A stretch of DNA of 64,000 bases from Pseudomonadota bacterium (GCA_018240435.1 JAFEFT010000013.1:1-64000); one strand, 5' to 3'. Shown: positions 22,643 to 34,209, numbered from the stretch's first letter. Numbers and translations are program-made. The notes: generated by a model from the sequence alone, not told the origin.

Positions 22643-22718
22643 TGGCGCGCCCGGCAGGGATCGAACCTGCAACCACCGGCTTAGAAGGCCGGTGCTCTAT
22701 CCATTGAGCTACGGGCGC
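22643..22718 (-). tRNA. tRNA-Arg(TCT)
   Basis: A 76-nt cloverleaf with encoded CCA. The acceptor pairs GCGCCCG with CGGGCGC, the anticodon loop CTTCTAA gives TCT, and the TPsiC arm AGGTTCGATCCCT is intact. Two truncated 5'-half copies lie upstream in the direction of transcription (see 22673–23098). Confidence 0.96.
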
Positions 22719-22861
22719 CTGAACCGGAATTGTGCAACCAACTTGAACTGCCTGCCTATCGGTCGATCCATCCATGGAGCGCCATCCGGTCGGCATCCTG
22801 CCTCCCCCGAATCCGCCGCGCGACAGTCCACCGGACTGTCGCAAGCGCTGCGGATTCGACC

Positions 22862-22905
22862 ACCGGCTTGGAAGGCCGGTGCTGTATCCATTGAGCTACG
22901 GGCGC
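22862..22905 (-). pseudogene. tRNA-Arg 5'-half copy 1
   Basis: This segment matches the 5' 44 nt of tRNA-Arg (acceptor strand, D arm, anticodon arm). The TPsiC arm, 3' acceptor strand and CCA are missing. The anticodon loop reads CTTCCAA (TCC rather than TCT) and there is one change in the D arm (GATACAGC). It cannot fold as a full tRNA. It lies 187 bp upstream of the intact gene. Confidence 0.85.
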
Positions 22906-23048
22906 CTGAACCGGGATTGTGCAACCAACTTGAACTGCCTGCCCATCTGCCGATCCATCCATGGAGCGTCATCCGGTCGGCATCCTGCCTCCCCCGAATC
23001 CGCGGTGCGACAGTCCACCGGACTGTCGCAAGCGCTGCGGATTCGACC

Positions 23049-23092
23049 ACCGGCTTGGAAGGCCGGTGCTCAATCCGTCGAGCTGCGGGCGC
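23049..23092 (-). pseudogene. tRNA-Arg 5'-half copy 2
   Basis: This is the second truncated copy, a further 187 bp upstream. It also has the CTTCCAA anticodon loop, and it has more changes in the D arm and acceptor (CAATCCGTCGAGCTGC on the plus strand). It looks older or less constrained than copy 1. Confidence 0.8.
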
Positions 23093-23170
23093 CTGCGCGG
23101 ATGATACCGGCGACGGTGCAGCCCACCCATCCCATCGCGCCTCCACGCGGCGGACCACGCGGCGGCGGAC

Positions 23171-23247
23171 TGGTCGGGGTAGAGGGATTCGAACCCCCGA
23201 CATCCTGCTCCCAAAGCAGGCGCGCTACCAGACTGCGCTATACCCCG
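23171..23247 (-). tRNA. tRNA-Pro(TGG)
   Basis: A 77-nt cloverleaf with encoded CCA. The acceptor pairs CGGGGTA with TACCCCG (C1–G72 as in bacterial tRNA-Pro). The anticodon loop TTTGGGA gives TGG, and the TPsiC arm GGGTTCGAATCCC is intact. Confidence 0.97.
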
Positions 23248-23352
23248 CATTCGACCGCTGCGCGCGGATCGCGCATCGCCAGCGGGTGCCCGGAAACCGA
23301 TGGTCTGATTTCCAGACGACGAAGGGTGCCGCAGCACCCTTCGCCTGGTAAA

Positions 23353-23429
23353 TGGCGCGCCCGGAGAGATTCGAACTCCCGACCACCAAGTTCGTAGCCT
23401 GGTGCTCTATCCAGCTGAGCTACGGGCGC
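23353..23429 (-). tRNA. tRNA-Arg(ACG)
   Basis: A 77-nt cloverleaf with encoded CCA. The acceptor pairs GCGCCCG with CGGGCGC, and the anticodon loop CTACGAA gives ACG (A34 is presumably edited to inosine by TadA). It is the first gene of the minus-strand tRNA cluster. Confidence 0.96.
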
Positions 23430-23571
23430 GTGGAACGGGAAATTATGGGCCGTGTCCGCCGATGCGTCAATGCCCGTTCGACGGCAGTCCGCTCACGAGC
23501 GGTTTACGGCGCGAAGCGTAGCCGGTATCCTGCGCGTCCGGCCCATCGCCCCGCGATGCGCAGCCGGTCAC

Positions 23572-23664
23572 GGAGAGATGCCCGAGAGGCCGAAGGGGCT
23601 CCCCTGCTAAGGGAGTATGCGGTCAAAAGCTGCATCGAGGGTTCGAATCCCTCTCTCTCCGCCA
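23572..23664 (+). tRNA. tRNA-Ser(GCT)
   Basis: A 93-nt class II tRNA with encoded CCA, a long variable arm and anticodon loop CTGCTAA (GCT). It is on the plus strand, converging on csrA, as in other gammaproteobacteria where alaS–csrA–tRNA-Ser are neighbours. Confidence 0.97.
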
Positions 23665-23672
23665 GTTGCACG

Positions 23673-23700
23673 AAAGGCCCCGCGAGGGGCCTTTTGCTTG
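23673..23700 (+). terminator. Terminator of tRNA-Ser
   Basis: AAAGGCCCC / GGGGCCTTT (23673–23681 and 23686–23694) has a GCGA tetraloop and continues into TTGCTTG. It may serve the convergent csrA transcript as well. Confidence 0.85.
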
Positions 23701-23790
23701 TGCTCGCGACGCACGCCCCAGACGCGACGACGCTCGCTGGCCGCCATCGCGCTGGCGCAGGGCGCGCCTGCGCGCCAGATTGCACGTGAG

Positions 23791-24018
23791 TCAGCCCTCG
23801 CCGGAGCCCGGCCCACCCTCGCCTTCGATCGGTGCCGCGGTTGCCGCGCCCGGCTCATCCTTGTGGATACGCTGGAAAATTTCTTCGCGATGCACGGCGA
23901 CATCCTTGGGTGCGGTGATGCCGATGCGCACCTGATTGCCCTTCACGCCGAGCACGGTCACCGTCACCGCGTCGCCGATCATCAGGGTTTCTCCCACCCT
24001 TCGCGTCAAGATCAACAT
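23791..24018 (-). CDS. csrA: Carbon storage regulator CsrA
   Basis: This 75-residue dimeric RNA-binding protein represses or activates translation by binding ANGGA motifs. The conserved N-terminus [33 protein letters not shown] and VHREEI cover the whole fold, with R44-equivalent VHREE intact. The last 20 residues ([21 protein letters not shown]) are a Gly/Glu-rich extension beyond the 61-residue E. coli protein. An AAGGAG box lies 7 bp before the ATG. It converges on tRNA-Ser. Confidence 0.96.
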   Translation of the reverse strand: MLILTRRVGETLMIGDAVTVTVLGVKGNQVRIGITAPKDVAVHREEIFQRIHKDEPGAATAAPIEGEGGPGSGEG

Positions 24019-24227
24019 CGCTCGCTCCTTCCCCGGCATCCATCCGGGGTGTTGCGCCAGACTGGCAGGGCGGTTGCCACTGCGACCTGAACACGGATTC
24101 GATGGTATCGGTCGCGCGCCGGGCGCGCAATGAACGAAGGTCACGGTTTGCGCAGGGGTCGTCGCATCGACCTGCACCGTCGGCGATGGGCCGCGTGGTC
24201 GCCTGCAACGGCGTGCGGCAAGGTCCG

Positions 24228-24662
24228 TCAGGTGCCCTGACCGGCCTGCGGATGCATCGGCAAGCCGCCGTGGCTGGTGCCCATCGCCAGTTGCAGGCTC
24301 TGCGCGATCATCCCGGCGCGTTGGCGGAACAAGTCGGCGGCATCGGGCGGACACACCTCGCCGGCGGTCTGCGAGAACAGCTCCAGCCAACGTTGGAAAT
24401 GCGGCGTGCGCAGGGCCAGCGGGGCGTGCCGGGCGACCGGGTTGCCGCGATAGCGGCGGCTGCCCAGCAGCACCGACGACCAGAAATCGGTCATCTTCAG
24501 CAGATGCGGTTCCCAGTCGCTGATGACGCGCTCGAAGATCGGCCCCAGCACCGCGTCCTGGCGGATCTTGCCGTAGAAGGTGCGCACCTGCCGGTCGATC
24601 AGGTCTTCGGTGATGCCGACGCGGGCGCCGGGGGCGAGGGTCGGCGAAACGGATTCGTTCAT
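24228..24662 (-). CDS. Group III truncated hemoglobin
   Basis: This 144-residue globin of the group III (P) class has the diagnostic [26 protein letters not shown] segment split across helices, and the proximal histidine in [11 protein letters not shown]. Group III globins are linked to nitrosative/oxidative stress or low oxygen, but a general role is not settled. It lies 9 bp behind the redoxin gene, so the two are probably co-transcribed, in an unusual position between alaS and csrA. Confidence 0.87.
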   Translation of the reverse strand: MNESVSPTLAPGARVGITEDLIDRQVRTFYGKIRQDAVLGPIFERVISDWEPHLLKMTDFWSSVLLGSRRYRGNPVARHAPLALRTPHFQRWLELFSQTAGEVCPPDAADLFRQRAGMIAQSLQLAMGTSHGGLPMHPQAGQGT

Positions 24663-24671
24663 GGCGTGAGT

Positions 24672-25211
24672 TCAGGAAGCAGCTGGAACCGGGCAGCCAT
24701 TCGAGTCGCAGCCGGCAGGCGCGGCCGCACCGGATTGGCTCGCGCGACGCGGCTCGCCCAGCAAGGTGCCGATGATGCTGCCAACGGCCAGATCGTCGGC
24801 CTGCCCGAATTTCTGGTATCGCCGCATGCCGTCGCGATCGACCACGATCAGCGTCGGCGTGCCTTGCATCTGGTAGGCGCTCATCGTCGCCGGCAGACGG
24901 CCATCCTGGCGGTCGATGCCGAGCGGGAAGCTCAGCCGGTATTCGTGCGCGAACGCTTCCAGCGCCGCGCGCGTGCCCTGCACCTCGTGGTGCTCGAACA
25001 CGGTGTGCAGGCCGATCACCGCCACCTGCTCGGCCGGAAAGAATTGCGCGATCCGCTGCGCCTGCGGCAGGCCGTGGGCGACGCAGCCCGGGCACAGCAT
25101 CTGGAAGGCCTCGATGACCAGGATGCGCCCGCGGAAATCGCCGATGTCCAGCGGCTGGGGGGTATTGATCCAGTCGCTGACTTGCAGCGGGGGTGCAGGT
25201 CGCAGGTTCAC
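24672..25211 (-). CDS. Thioredoxin-like redoxin with CPGC site
   Basis: The 179-residue product has an AhpC/TSA-redoxin (TlpA-like) fold. The active-site pair C40-PG-C43 lies in [16 protein letters not shown], with the cis-Pro segment [14 protein letters not shown] downstream. There is no signal peptide, so it is probably cytoplasmic. The C-terminus carries a second Cys pair (GCDSNGCPV). The start is GTG. It may reduce disulfides or peroxides; pairing with a truncated globin suggests a redox or nitrosative stress role. Confidence 0.8.
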   Translation of the reverse strand: MNLRPAPPLQVSDWINTPQPLDIGDFRGRILVIEAFQMLCPGCVAHGLPQAQRIAQFFPAEQVAVIGLHTVFEHHEVQGTRAALEAFAHEYRLSFPLGIDRQDGRLPATMSAYQMQGTPTLIVVDRDGMRRYQKFGQADDLAVGSIIGTLLGEPRRASQSGAAAPAGCDSNGCPVPAAS

Positions 25212-25327
25212 GGTTCAACCGGTGCCGGCGCGGCGTGTGCCGCGATGCGCCAATGATAGCGCCGGCACGGGAACGATCCGCCCCTGCGCGTCGACGCGTT
25301 CGACGGCATCGGCGGAACGCTGTGTCC

Positions 25328-27997
25328 TCAAGCCGATGCGCGCTGCGCCACCCAGCCGCGCACGCCATCGAGCGCCGCGATCAGCGCCGGGCCGTCGCTG
25401 CCGCCACCTTGCGCCAGATCGGGCCGGCCACCGCCCTTGCCGCCGATCTGTTGGGCGACATGACCCAGCAGGTCGCCGGCCTTGATCTTGCCCAGCGCCT
25501 TGCCGTGCACGCCGGCGATCAGGGTGGCGCGACCCTCGGCGACCGAAGCCAGCACGATCACCGCATCGCCGAGTTGCTGCTTGAGCTGGTCCACGCTGTC
25601 GCGCAGCGCCTTGGCATCGACGCCTTCCAGGCGCGCCGCGACCAGCTTGAAGTCGCCCACGGTCTGCGCCGACGCCGCGAGGTCACTGGCCGCGCCGGCG
25701 TTGGCTTTGGCCTTGATCTGTTCGAGCTCGCGCTCGGTCTTCTTCTGGCGCTCGAGGAGCTGCCGGAGTTTTTCCTCGGCATCGCCGACGTTGCCGCCGA
25801 GCAGGCGCGCGATCTGCGCCAGCCGCTGTTCTTCGTGCGCGATGTGGTCGAGCGCGCCCTGCCCCGTCACCGCCTCGATGCGGCGCACGCCGGCGGCGAC
25901 GCCGCCTTCGGACAGCAGCTTGAACACGCCGATGTCGCCGGTGCGGTGCACGTGGGTGCCGCCGCACAGCTCGGTCGAGAACTCGCCCATCTTCAGCACG
26001 CGCACGCGCTCGCCGTACTTCTCGCCGAACAGCGCCATCGCGCCGAAGTCGATGGCCTCCTGCATGCCCATCTGATGGACTTCGGCCTCGGCGTTGCCGC
26101 GGATCTGCGCGTTGACCATCGTCTCGATCGTCGCGAGCTGCTCGTGCGTGACCGCCTGGAAGTGCGCGAAGTCGAAGCGCAGGCGGTCGGGCGCGACCAG
26201 CGAGCCTTTCTGGGTGACGTGCTCGCCGAGCACCTTGCGCAGCGCCGCGTGCAGCAGGTGGGTGGCCGAGTGGTTGAGGACGATGGCCTGGCGGCGCGCG
26301 GCATCGACCCGCGCATCGACCGCGTCGCCGGCCTGCAGCGGCTGCGCGCCGTGCCAGCGGCCGGCGTGGCCGAAGAACACGCCGCCCATCTTGATCGTGT
26401 CGGCGACGTCGAAACGGCCGTTGCCGCTTTCCAGCGTGCCGGTGTCGCCGGTTTGTCCGCCGGATTCGGCGTAGAACGGCGTGCGCTCCAGAATCACCAA
26501 TCCTTCTTCGCCTTCGACCAGACGCTCGACCTGACGGCCGTCGCGAACGATGCCGACGACCTTGCAGCCTTGCGCAGAAATCGCCTCGTAGCCGAGGAAG
26601 ACGGTGGGCGCGAGCTGGCTGGCCAGCTCGGCCGGCATCAATCCCTTGGCCTCGAACTTGCCCGCCGCGCGGGCGCGTTCGCGCTGGGCTTCCATCGCCT
26701 GCTCGAAGCCGGCCATGTCCACCAACAGGCCACGCTCGCGCGCGATGTCGGCGGTGAGATCGACCGGGAAGCCGTAGGTGTCGTAGAGGCGGAAAGCGTC
26801 GGCGCCCGGGATCGTGCCGCTCGCTTTCGCGGCAACGTCGTCGAACACGCGCATGCCGTTTTCCAGCGTCTCGCCGAAGCGGTGTTCCTCGGCGCGCAAC
26901 GCCTCTTCGACGAAGTGCTGTTTGGCCGCCAGCTCGGGATAGGCTTTGCCCATTTCCTCGACCAGCGGCTGCACTATCTTCCAGAAGAACTCGCCGCGCA
27001 CGCCGAGCATCCAGCCGTGGCGCAGGGCGCGGCGGATGATGCGGCGCAGGACGTAGCCACGGCCTTCGTTCGACGGCAGCACGCCATCGACGATCAGGAA
27101 CGAGCAGGCGCGGATGTGATCGGCGATCACCCGCAGCGACTTGTTGGCCAGATCCTTGGTTGCGGTGAGCGTGCCGGCGACGCGGATCAGGTGCGCGAAC
27201 AGGTCGATCTCGTAGTTCGAATGGACGTGCTGCAGCACCGCGGCGAGGCGCTCCAGGCCCATGCCGGTGTCCACGCACGGCGCCGGCAGCTTCGAGAGCG
27301 TGCCATCGGGGGCGCGGTCGAACTGCATGAACACCAGGTTCCAGATCTCGATGTAGCGATCGCCGTCTTCCTCGGGCGATCCCGGCGGGCCACCGGCGAT
27401 GTGGTCGCCGTGGTCGTAGAAGATCTCGGTGCACGGCCCGCACGGCCCGGTATCGGCCATCTGCCAGAAGTTGTCGGAGGCAAACGGCGCGCCCTTGTTG
27501 TCGCCGATGCGGACGATGCGCTCGGCCGGCACACCGACTTCCTTGCGCCAGATGTCGTACGCCTCGTCGTCGGTGTGATAGACGGTGACCCACAACCGCT
27601 CGGCCGGCAGGCCATAGACCTGCGTCAGCAATTCCCACGCCCAGACGATCGCCTCGCGTTTGAAGTAATCGCCGAACGACCAGTTGCCCAGCATTTCGAA
27701 AAAGGTGTGGTGGCGCGCGGTGTAGCCAACCGAATCCAGATCGTTGTGCTTGCCGCCCGCGCGCAGGCAGCGCTGCACATCGGCCGCGCGCACATACGGC
27801 AGCTTCTCGCTGCCGAGGAAGACGTTCTTGAACTGCACCATCCCGGAGTTGGTGAACAGCAGGGTCGGGTCGCTGGCCGGCACCAGCGAACTGGACGGCA
27901 CGATGGCGTGGCCCTTGTCGCGGAAGAAGTCGAGGAAACGGGCGCGGATCTGGCTGGTGCTGAAGATCGGACTGGCGGGGAGATCGCTGGCGGTCAT
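25328..27997 (-). CDS. alaS: Alanyl-tRNA synthetase
   Basis: This 889-residue class II synthetase has the N-terminal catalytic core ([29 protein letters not shown], then [18 protein letters not shown]). The editing domain carries the zinc-binding histidines [16 protein letters not shown] and the C-x3-H element [15 protein letters not shown]-terminal C-Ala region completes it. The frame stays open for 64 codons upstream, but homology begins at the Met of [11 protein letters not shown]. It follows recX in most relatives; here oxyR and katG intervene. Confidence 0.97.
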   Translation of the reverse strand: MTASDLPASPIFSTSQIRARFLDFFRDKGHAIVPSSSLVPASDPTLLFTNSGMVQFKNVFLGSEKLPYVRAADVQRCLRAGGKHNDLDSVGYTARHHTFFEMLGNWSFGDYFKREAIVWAWELLTQVYGLPAERLWVTVYHTDDEAYDIWRKEVGVPAERIVRIGDNKGAPFASDNFWQMADTGPCGPCTEIFYDHGDHIAGGPPGSPEEDGDRYIEIWNLVFMQFDRAPDGTLSKLPAPCVDTGMGLERLAAVLQHVHSNYEIDLFAHLIRVAGTLTATKDLANKSLRVIADHIRACSFLIVDGVLPSNEGRGYVLRRIIRRALRHGWMLGVRGEFFWKIVQPLVEEMGKAYPELAAKQHFVEEALRAEEHRFGETLENGMRVFDDVAAKASGTIPGADAFRLYDTYGFPVDLTADIARERGLLVDMAGFEQAMEAQRERARAAGKFEAKGLMPAELASQLAPTVFLGYEAISAQGCKVVGIVRDGRQVERLVEGEEGLVILERTPFYAESGGQTGDTGTLESGNGRFDVADTIKMGGVFFGHAGRWHGAQPLQAGDAVDARVDAARRQAIVLNHSATHLLHAALRKVLGEHVTQKGSLVAPDRLRFDFAHFQAVTHEQLATIETMVNAQIRGNAEAEVHQMGMQEAIDFGAMALFGEKYGERVRVLKMGEFSTELCGGTHVHRTGDIGVFKLLSEGGVAAGVRRIEAVTGQGALDHIAHEEQRLAQIARLLGGNVGDAEEKLRQLLERQKKTERELEQIKAKANAGAASDLAASAQTVGDFKLVAARLEGVDAKALRDSVDQLKQQLGDAVIVLASVAEGRATLIAGVHGKALGKIKAGDLLGHVAQQIGGKGGGRPDLAQGGGSDGPALIAALDGVRGWVAQRASA

Positions 27998-28256
27998 GGC
28001 TGGGGCTGGGCGAGAAACGGAGCGGGCCGCGACGGTTTGCCGGAAGGCCACCGCCACGGGCGAATCGGGTGCAGCCGCCAAGGGTAACAGGTCGCGAGAG
28101 AGCTTGAGGTCGAATGCGCCGGAATGCACCGGACATGGCATGCCTGTGCTGTCCGGCGAGCGACTCGGGAGTCTGCCGTCAGCGTTCAACTTGGAGTGAG
28201 TTAGGCACGAGCGAAACGCCTTTCGCCACGGCGTTTCGCAGTATCGATCCGGGCCG

Positions 28257-29165
28257 TCAGGCCGGCTTCACCTCGACCGGCAGCCCCGCCTTCAGCGTGG
28301 CCGCCAGTTGCTGGAAAGTCTCCGGAAACGGCGTGTGTTTGCGCCAGATGAGCGCAATGGCGCGTTCCGGGCTGGGCCGCTTGAAGGGGCGACAGACCAC
28401 GCCCTTGTTGCTCGAACGCGACCCGGCGTTCACCGCCAGCGCGGGAAGCAAGGTGATGCCCAGCCCCATGCCGACCATCTGGCGCAGGGTTTCCAGGCTG
28501 GTGGCGCGCACTTCCTCGCGCAAAGTGCTCGCGCGGGTGTTGCAGAAGTCGAGCGCCTGATCGCGCAGGCAATGACCTTCATCCAGCAGCAGCAACTTTT
28601 CGCCCTCCAGATCAGATGCCTGCAAGGTCTTGCGCGCCGCCAGCCGGTGGTCGGCCGGCAGCGCGGCGTAGAACGGCTCCCGGAACAGCGGCGCGAATTT
28701 GATCTTCTCGTCGACTACCGGCAACGCGAGCAAGGCGGCGTCGAGATCGCCCTCCAGCAGGTGCGCGACGATCTGCGGCGTCGTCTCTTCGCGCAACAAG
28801 GTGCGCAGGCTCGGATGCCGCTTGCGCACCAGCGCCAGTGCGCCCGGCAGGTAGTACGGCCCCAGGGTCGGGATGATGCCCAGATGGATGGTGCGCGCCA
28901 TCGGGTCGCGGTTGTGGCCGGCGATGGCGCGAATGCGCTCGGCCTCGGCAAGGATGTTGCGCGCCGCAGCGAGAACCTCGCGCCCCATCGGCGTCGGGGT
29001 GACCCGTTTGAGGCTGCGATCGAACAGGATCAGACCCAACCCGTCCTCGAGCTTCCGCAGCTGGGTGGACAACGTGGACTGGGTGACGAAACAGGCTTCG
29101 GCCGCCTTGCCGAAGTGCCCGCTGTCGGCCAACGCGACGATGTAGCGCAGTTCTTGAAGAGTCAT
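28257..29165 (-). CDS. oxyR: Hydrogen peroxide-inducible regulator OxyR
   Basis: This 302-residue LysR-type activator has an N-terminal winged HTH (residues 1–60, [16 protein letters not shown]). Its C-terminal redox domain has C199 and C208 in [12 protein letters not shown], exactly the two peroxide-sensing cysteines and numbering of E. coli OxyR. Oxidation to a disulfide would switch on catalase and other genes. It is divergent from katG across a 118-bp AT-rich spacer, implying direct control of katG and possible autoregulation. Confidence 0.95.
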   Translation of the reverse strand: MTLQELRYIVALADSGHFGKAAEACFVTQSTLSTQLRKLEDGLGLILFDRSLKRVTPTPMGREVLAAARNILAEAERIRAIAGHNRDPMARTIHLGIIPTLGPYYLPGALALVRKRHPSLRTLLREETTPQIVAHLLEGDLDAALLALPVVDEKIKFAPLFREPFYAALPADHRLAARKTLQASDLEGEKLLLLDEGHCLRDQALDFCNTRASTLREEVRATSLETLRQMVGMGLGITLLPALAVNAGSRSSNKGVVCRPFKRPSPERAIALIWRKHTPFPETFQQLAATLKAGLPVEVKPA

Positions 29166-31470
<2,305 letters not shown>

Positions 31471-31527
31471 TCCAAAGCAGAACCGTGCGTGACGATGCGA
31501 ACGCGTCGAGCTCGTTCACGCAAGCGG

Positions 31528-31558
31528 CAGGTTCGACAGCGGTGCGCTGTCGAACCTG
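31528..31558 (+). terminator. Strong hairpin after katG
   Basis: A 13-bp perfect inverted repeat (31528–31540 and 31546–31558, arms CAGGTTCGACAGC and its complement) with a 5-nt loop lies 58 bp after the katG stop, in the convergent katG–recX spacer. No T tract follows, so it may act with Rho or as an mRNA 3'-end protector. Confidence 0.55.
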
Positions 31559-31651
31559 CTCAAGGTCGCCCGCTGGCAGAAGATTGGATGATCCCGGGCG
31601 GCAGCACTGGCGCTCACGGCAACATCGCCCGTGGCCCGCCCTCTTCAGCCC

Positions 31652-32194
31652 CTACTCCGCATCGCAATCGCTTTGCGGCAGCGGCCGAACGACGGCAAAC
31701 GCCAGCGATCGCTCGAAGCCGCGCCGCAAGAGCAGATCGATGGCCTTGCGACGCTGGCGGGGGTCGCGCAGGGCTTGCGGCGTGAAGCGGCGGGCGAGCA
31801 GTGCGCGTGCCCGTTCGTTCCAGTCGGCTTGGCTGGCGAGCAGTGCCTCATCGGTGGATTGGGCATCGATGCCGTGCGTGGCCAACTCGGCGCGGATGCG
31901 CGCCGGCCCGTAGCCCGCGGCGGCGCGCGCGCGGGCAAGGCTCTCGGCGAAACGGGCATCGTCTTGCCAGCCGGCCTGGGTCAACTGGTCGATGGCGATC
32001 GCCGCATCATCTTTCTCGACCCCGCGTGCGGCGAGCTTGCGGGTGAGTTCCTTGCGCGAGTGCTCGCGGCGGACGAGCAGGCCGAGGGCGCGCTGGGTAG
32101 GCGTCGGCTCGCGATGGTGGCGGCCATTGCGCCTGTTCGCATCGTCGGGCGTTTCGTGGATGTCCACCACGAAGTCTTCGAAAACCTGCCCCAT
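31652..32194 (-). CDS. recX: Recombination regulatory protein RecX
   Basis: The 180-residue product is a three-helix-repeat modulator that caps RecA filaments. Family motifs are ALGLLVRREHSRKELTRKL, AGWQDDARFAESLARARAAAGYGPARIRAEL and the C-terminal RKAIDLLLRRGF. A 25-residue N-terminal extension precedes the core. It starts 71 bp behind recA, so the two are probably transcribed together. Confidence 0.93.
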   Translation of the reverse strand: MGQVFEDFVVDIHETPDDANRRNGRHHREPTPTQRALGLLVRREHSRKELTRKLAARGVEKDDAAIAIDQLTQAGWQDDARFAESLARARAAAGYGPARIRAELATHGIDAQSTDEALLASQADWNERARALLARRFTPQALRDPRQRRKAIDLLLRRGFERSLAFAVVRPLPQSDCDAE

Positions 32195-32265
32195 GACGAC
32201 CCTCCGCCCGGGTTGATGATGTCAGCGCCCGCACTGCCCGAGCGGGCGCGCCGTCACGCCTTGGC

Positions 32266-33300
32266 TCACACCTCGGCACCCTCGTCGTTCTCCGCTCGCG
32301 AGGCCTCCTGCGGCACGAACTTCTCGCGCAGTGCGGCTTCGAGCTTGGCGGCGGCCTTGGGGTTGTCCTTGAGGTATTGGCGGGCGTTCTCCTTGCCCTG
32401 GCCGATGCGCTCGCCGTCGTAGCCGTACCAGGCGCCGGACTTTTCGACCAGCTTGGCCTCCACGCCCATGTCGATCAGCTCGCCTTCGCGGCTGATGCCC
32501 TCGCCGTAGAGGATCTCGGTGATGACCTGCTTGAACGGCGGCGCCATCTTGTTCTTCACGACCTTGATGCGGGTCTGGTTGCCGATGATCTCCTCGCCCT
32601 TCTTGACGCTGCCGATGCGGCGGATGTCCAGGCGCACCGAGGCGTAGAACTTCAGGGCGTTGCCGCCGGTGGTGGTCTCCGGGCTCTGGCCGGGCATCAT
32701 GATGCCGATCTTCATGCGCAGCTGGTTGATGAAGATCACCAGGCAGTTGCTGCGCTTGATGTTGCCGGTGAGCTTGCGCAGGGCCTGGCTCATCAGGCGT
32801 GCCTGCAGGCCGGGGAGCTGGTCGCCCATCTCGCCTTCGATCTCGGCCTTGGGCGTGAGCGCGGCGACCGAGTCGACCACCACCAGATCGACCGCACTCG
32901 AGCGCACCAGCATGTCGGCGATCTCCAGCGCCTGCTCGCCGGTGTCGGGCTGCGACACCAGCAGGTCATCGACGTTGACGCCGAGCTTGGCGGCATAGGT
33001 GGGATCGAGCGCGTGCTCGGCGTCGATGAAGGCGGCGGTGCCGCCGGCCTTCTGGCATTGGGCGATGGCTTGCAGGGTCAGGGTGGTCTTGCCGGAGGAT
33101 TCCGGGCCGTAGATCTCGACCACGCGGCCTTTCGGCAGGCCGCCGATGCCCAGCGCGATGTCGAGCATCAGCGAGCCAGTGCCGATCACCTCGGCGGCTT
33201 CGGCGACCTTGTCGCCCATGCGCATCACGGTGCCCTTGCCGAATTGCTTTTCGATCTGGCTCAGGGCTGCGGCCAGTGCGCGCTTGCGGTTGTCGTCCAT
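32266..33300 (-). CDS. recA: Recombinase RecA
   Basis: The 344-residue product is the strand-exchange ATPase and SOS coprotease. Walker [10 protein letters not shown] is at 65–73, Walker [11 protein letters not shown] is intact, and loop L2 contains [13 protein letters not shown]. Length is normal. The upstream 197 bp contain no TTAG-N6-TACTA box, in contrast to lexA. Confidence 0.98.
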   Translation of the reverse strand: MDDNRKRALAAALSQIEKQFGKGTVMRMGDKVAEAAEVIGTGSLMLDIALGIGGLPKGRVVEIYGPESSGKTTLTLQAIAQCQKAGGTAAFIDAEHALDPTYAAKLGVNVDDLLVSQPDTGEQALEIADMLVRSSAVDLVVVDSVAALTPKAEIEGEMGDQLPGLQARLMSQALRKLTGNIKRSNCLVIFINQLRMKIGIMMPGQSPETTTGGNALKFYASVRLDIRRIGSVKKGEEIIGNQTRIKVVKNKMAPPFKQVITEILYGEGISREGELIDMGVEAKLVEKSGAWYGYDGERIGQGKENARQYLKDNPKAAAKLEAALREKFVPQEASRAENDEGAEV

Positions 33301-33351
33301 GGTGTCGTCCTCGGGTTCGTGTGGGGTGTGGAGGCAGTGTGCAGGGCGTCT

Positions 33352-33368
33352 GTCTCAAAAGCTGAGAC
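33352..33368. promoter_or_regulatory. Inverted repeat upstream of recA
   Basis: GTCTCA-AAAGC-TGAGAC (33352–33357 and 33363–33368) is a perfect 6-bp dyad centred about 60 bp upstream of the recA start. It could be a regulator site or a small leader hairpin. No known consensus is matched. Confidence 0.3.
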
Positions 33369-33497
33369 GGGTGGAAGCGGGTTCATGGTGCCGACGCGTT
33401 GGCATCGCGGCTATCGGCAACGCACCCGATGCGATGTAGGAAAACGCCGATATCGACGCAGCGGCGATCACGGACGCGGCGCCGGGCAGCATCGCAC

Positions 33498-34172
33498 TCA
33501 CCGCGACGGCCGCGCGGTGTTGGGCCGCACCAGCCCGCAATAAAGGCCTTCAATGGCAAAGTCGTCGTCGGGCTGGATGACGATCGGCGCGTAGTCGGGA
33601 TTGCGCGGCAGCAGGCGGATGGCGTCCTTGCCGATCTTGAGCAGCTTGACGGTGATCTCCTCGCCGATGCGGGCGACCACGATCTGTCCCGACAGCGCGT
33701 CGCGGGTGCGGTGGACGCCGATCAGGTCGCCTTCGAAGATGCCTTCCTCGCGCATTGAATCGCCCTGCACGCGCAGCACGTAATCGGGCGCGGGCGCGAA
33801 CAGCACGCGATCGAGCAGGATGTAGTCGTCCGAGCCGATGTCGGCACCGATCGGCAGGCCGGCGGCGACGCGCCCGAGCAGCGGTACCCGCAGCAGGTGG
33901 TCGTCGTTGAATACGGCGGCATTGGCCGATGGGAAATCGATTCGCGCCTGCGCCGGTTTGGGCGCCTGCAGGATACGGATGCCGCGGGCACGGCCGGGTA
34001 CGCGCTCGATCGCGCCGGCTGCTTCCAACGCTTCGAGGTGGTATTGCGCCGCGCGCACGCCCTTGAAGCCGAACGCGCGGGCGATTTCCGTCTGCGACGG
34101 CGGCATGCCCTCGGCCTCGATGCGCTCGGCGATCAGGGCGAGGATGGCGGCTTGGGTGTCGGTGATTGGCAT
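33498..34172 (-). CDS. lexA: SOS repressor LexA
   Basis: This 224-residue autoproteolytic repressor has an N-terminal winged HTH (about 1–68, PPSQTEIARAFGFKG). The cleavage site is A104-G105, with catalytic S139 (GDSM) and K176 (ITVKLL) in the C-terminal S24 peptidase domain. The ATG at 34172 is chosen because the only upstream alternative is a TTG that would lie inside the -10 box. The gene autoregulates through an operator overlapping its promoter. Confidence 0.95.
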   Translation of the reverse strand: MPITDTQAAILALIAERIEAEGMPPSQTEIARAFGFKGVRAAQYHLEALEAAGAIERVPGRARGIRILQAPKPAQARIDFPSANAAVFNDDHLLRVPLLGRVAAGLPIGADIGSDDYILLDRVLFAPAPDYVLRVQGDSMREEGIFEGDLIGVHRTRDALSGQIVVARIGEEITVKLLKIGKDAIRLLPRNPDYAPIVIQPDDDFAIEGLYCGLVRPNTARPSR

Positions 34173-34174
34173 GG

Positions 34175-34209
34175 TTAGTAGCAATACTACTAACCTTCGC
34201 CGCTGTCAA
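34175..34209 (-). promoter_or_regulatory. lexA promoter with overlapping LexA operator
   Basis: On the minus strand TTGACA (34204–34209), 17 bp, TATTGC (34181–34186) forms a near-ideal promoter. The dyad TTAGTAG-CAATA-CTACTAA (34175–34193) contains TTAG-N6-TACTA, the xanthomonad LexA box, and covers the -10. The TGA inside TTGACA is the pncC stop codon. Transcription would start within 1–3 nt of the lexA ATG. Confidence 0.85.

Larger units (their letters stand above)
22673..23098. repeat. 187-bp tandem duplication carrying the 5' part of tRNA-Arg(TCT)
   Basis: Two full periods (22673–22859, 22860–23046) and a partial third (23047–23098) repeat with a 187-bp period. Each begins with the anticodon arm, D arm and 5' acceptor strand of tRNA-Arg, followed by a shared spacer. 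In the spacer is a hairpin with a perfect 10-bp inner stem GCGACAGTCC-ACC-GGACTGTCGC (22820–22842). Around it is an outer arm CGAATCCGC / GCGGATTCG (22808–22816 and 22850–22858). The second spacer copy is nearly identical. No open gene is present in the 450 bp between tRNA-Arg(TCT) and tRNA-Pro. Confidence 0.92.

Noticed and set aside
22862-22905. A functional tRNA-Gly(TCC)
   Set aside because: Only the 5' half and anticodon arm are present; TPsiC arm and 3' acceptor strand are missing, so it cannot fold or be charged. The rest of it is tRNA-Arg sequence.
22643-23098. Integration site (att) duplication at tRNA-Arg
   Set aside because: Integrases copy the 3' end of a tRNA; here the 5' part is copied, in direct tandem, with no integrase or cargo.
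28212-28238. Hairpin CGAAACGCC…GGCGTTTCG as oxyR terminator
   Set aside because: A 9-bp stem is real, but the loop is 9 nt and no T tract follows on either strand, so I did not list it as a terminator.
34173-34184. TTG at 34182–34184 as the lexA start
   Set aside because: It lies within the -10 element and LexA operator, so a transcript from the evident promoter would not contain it.
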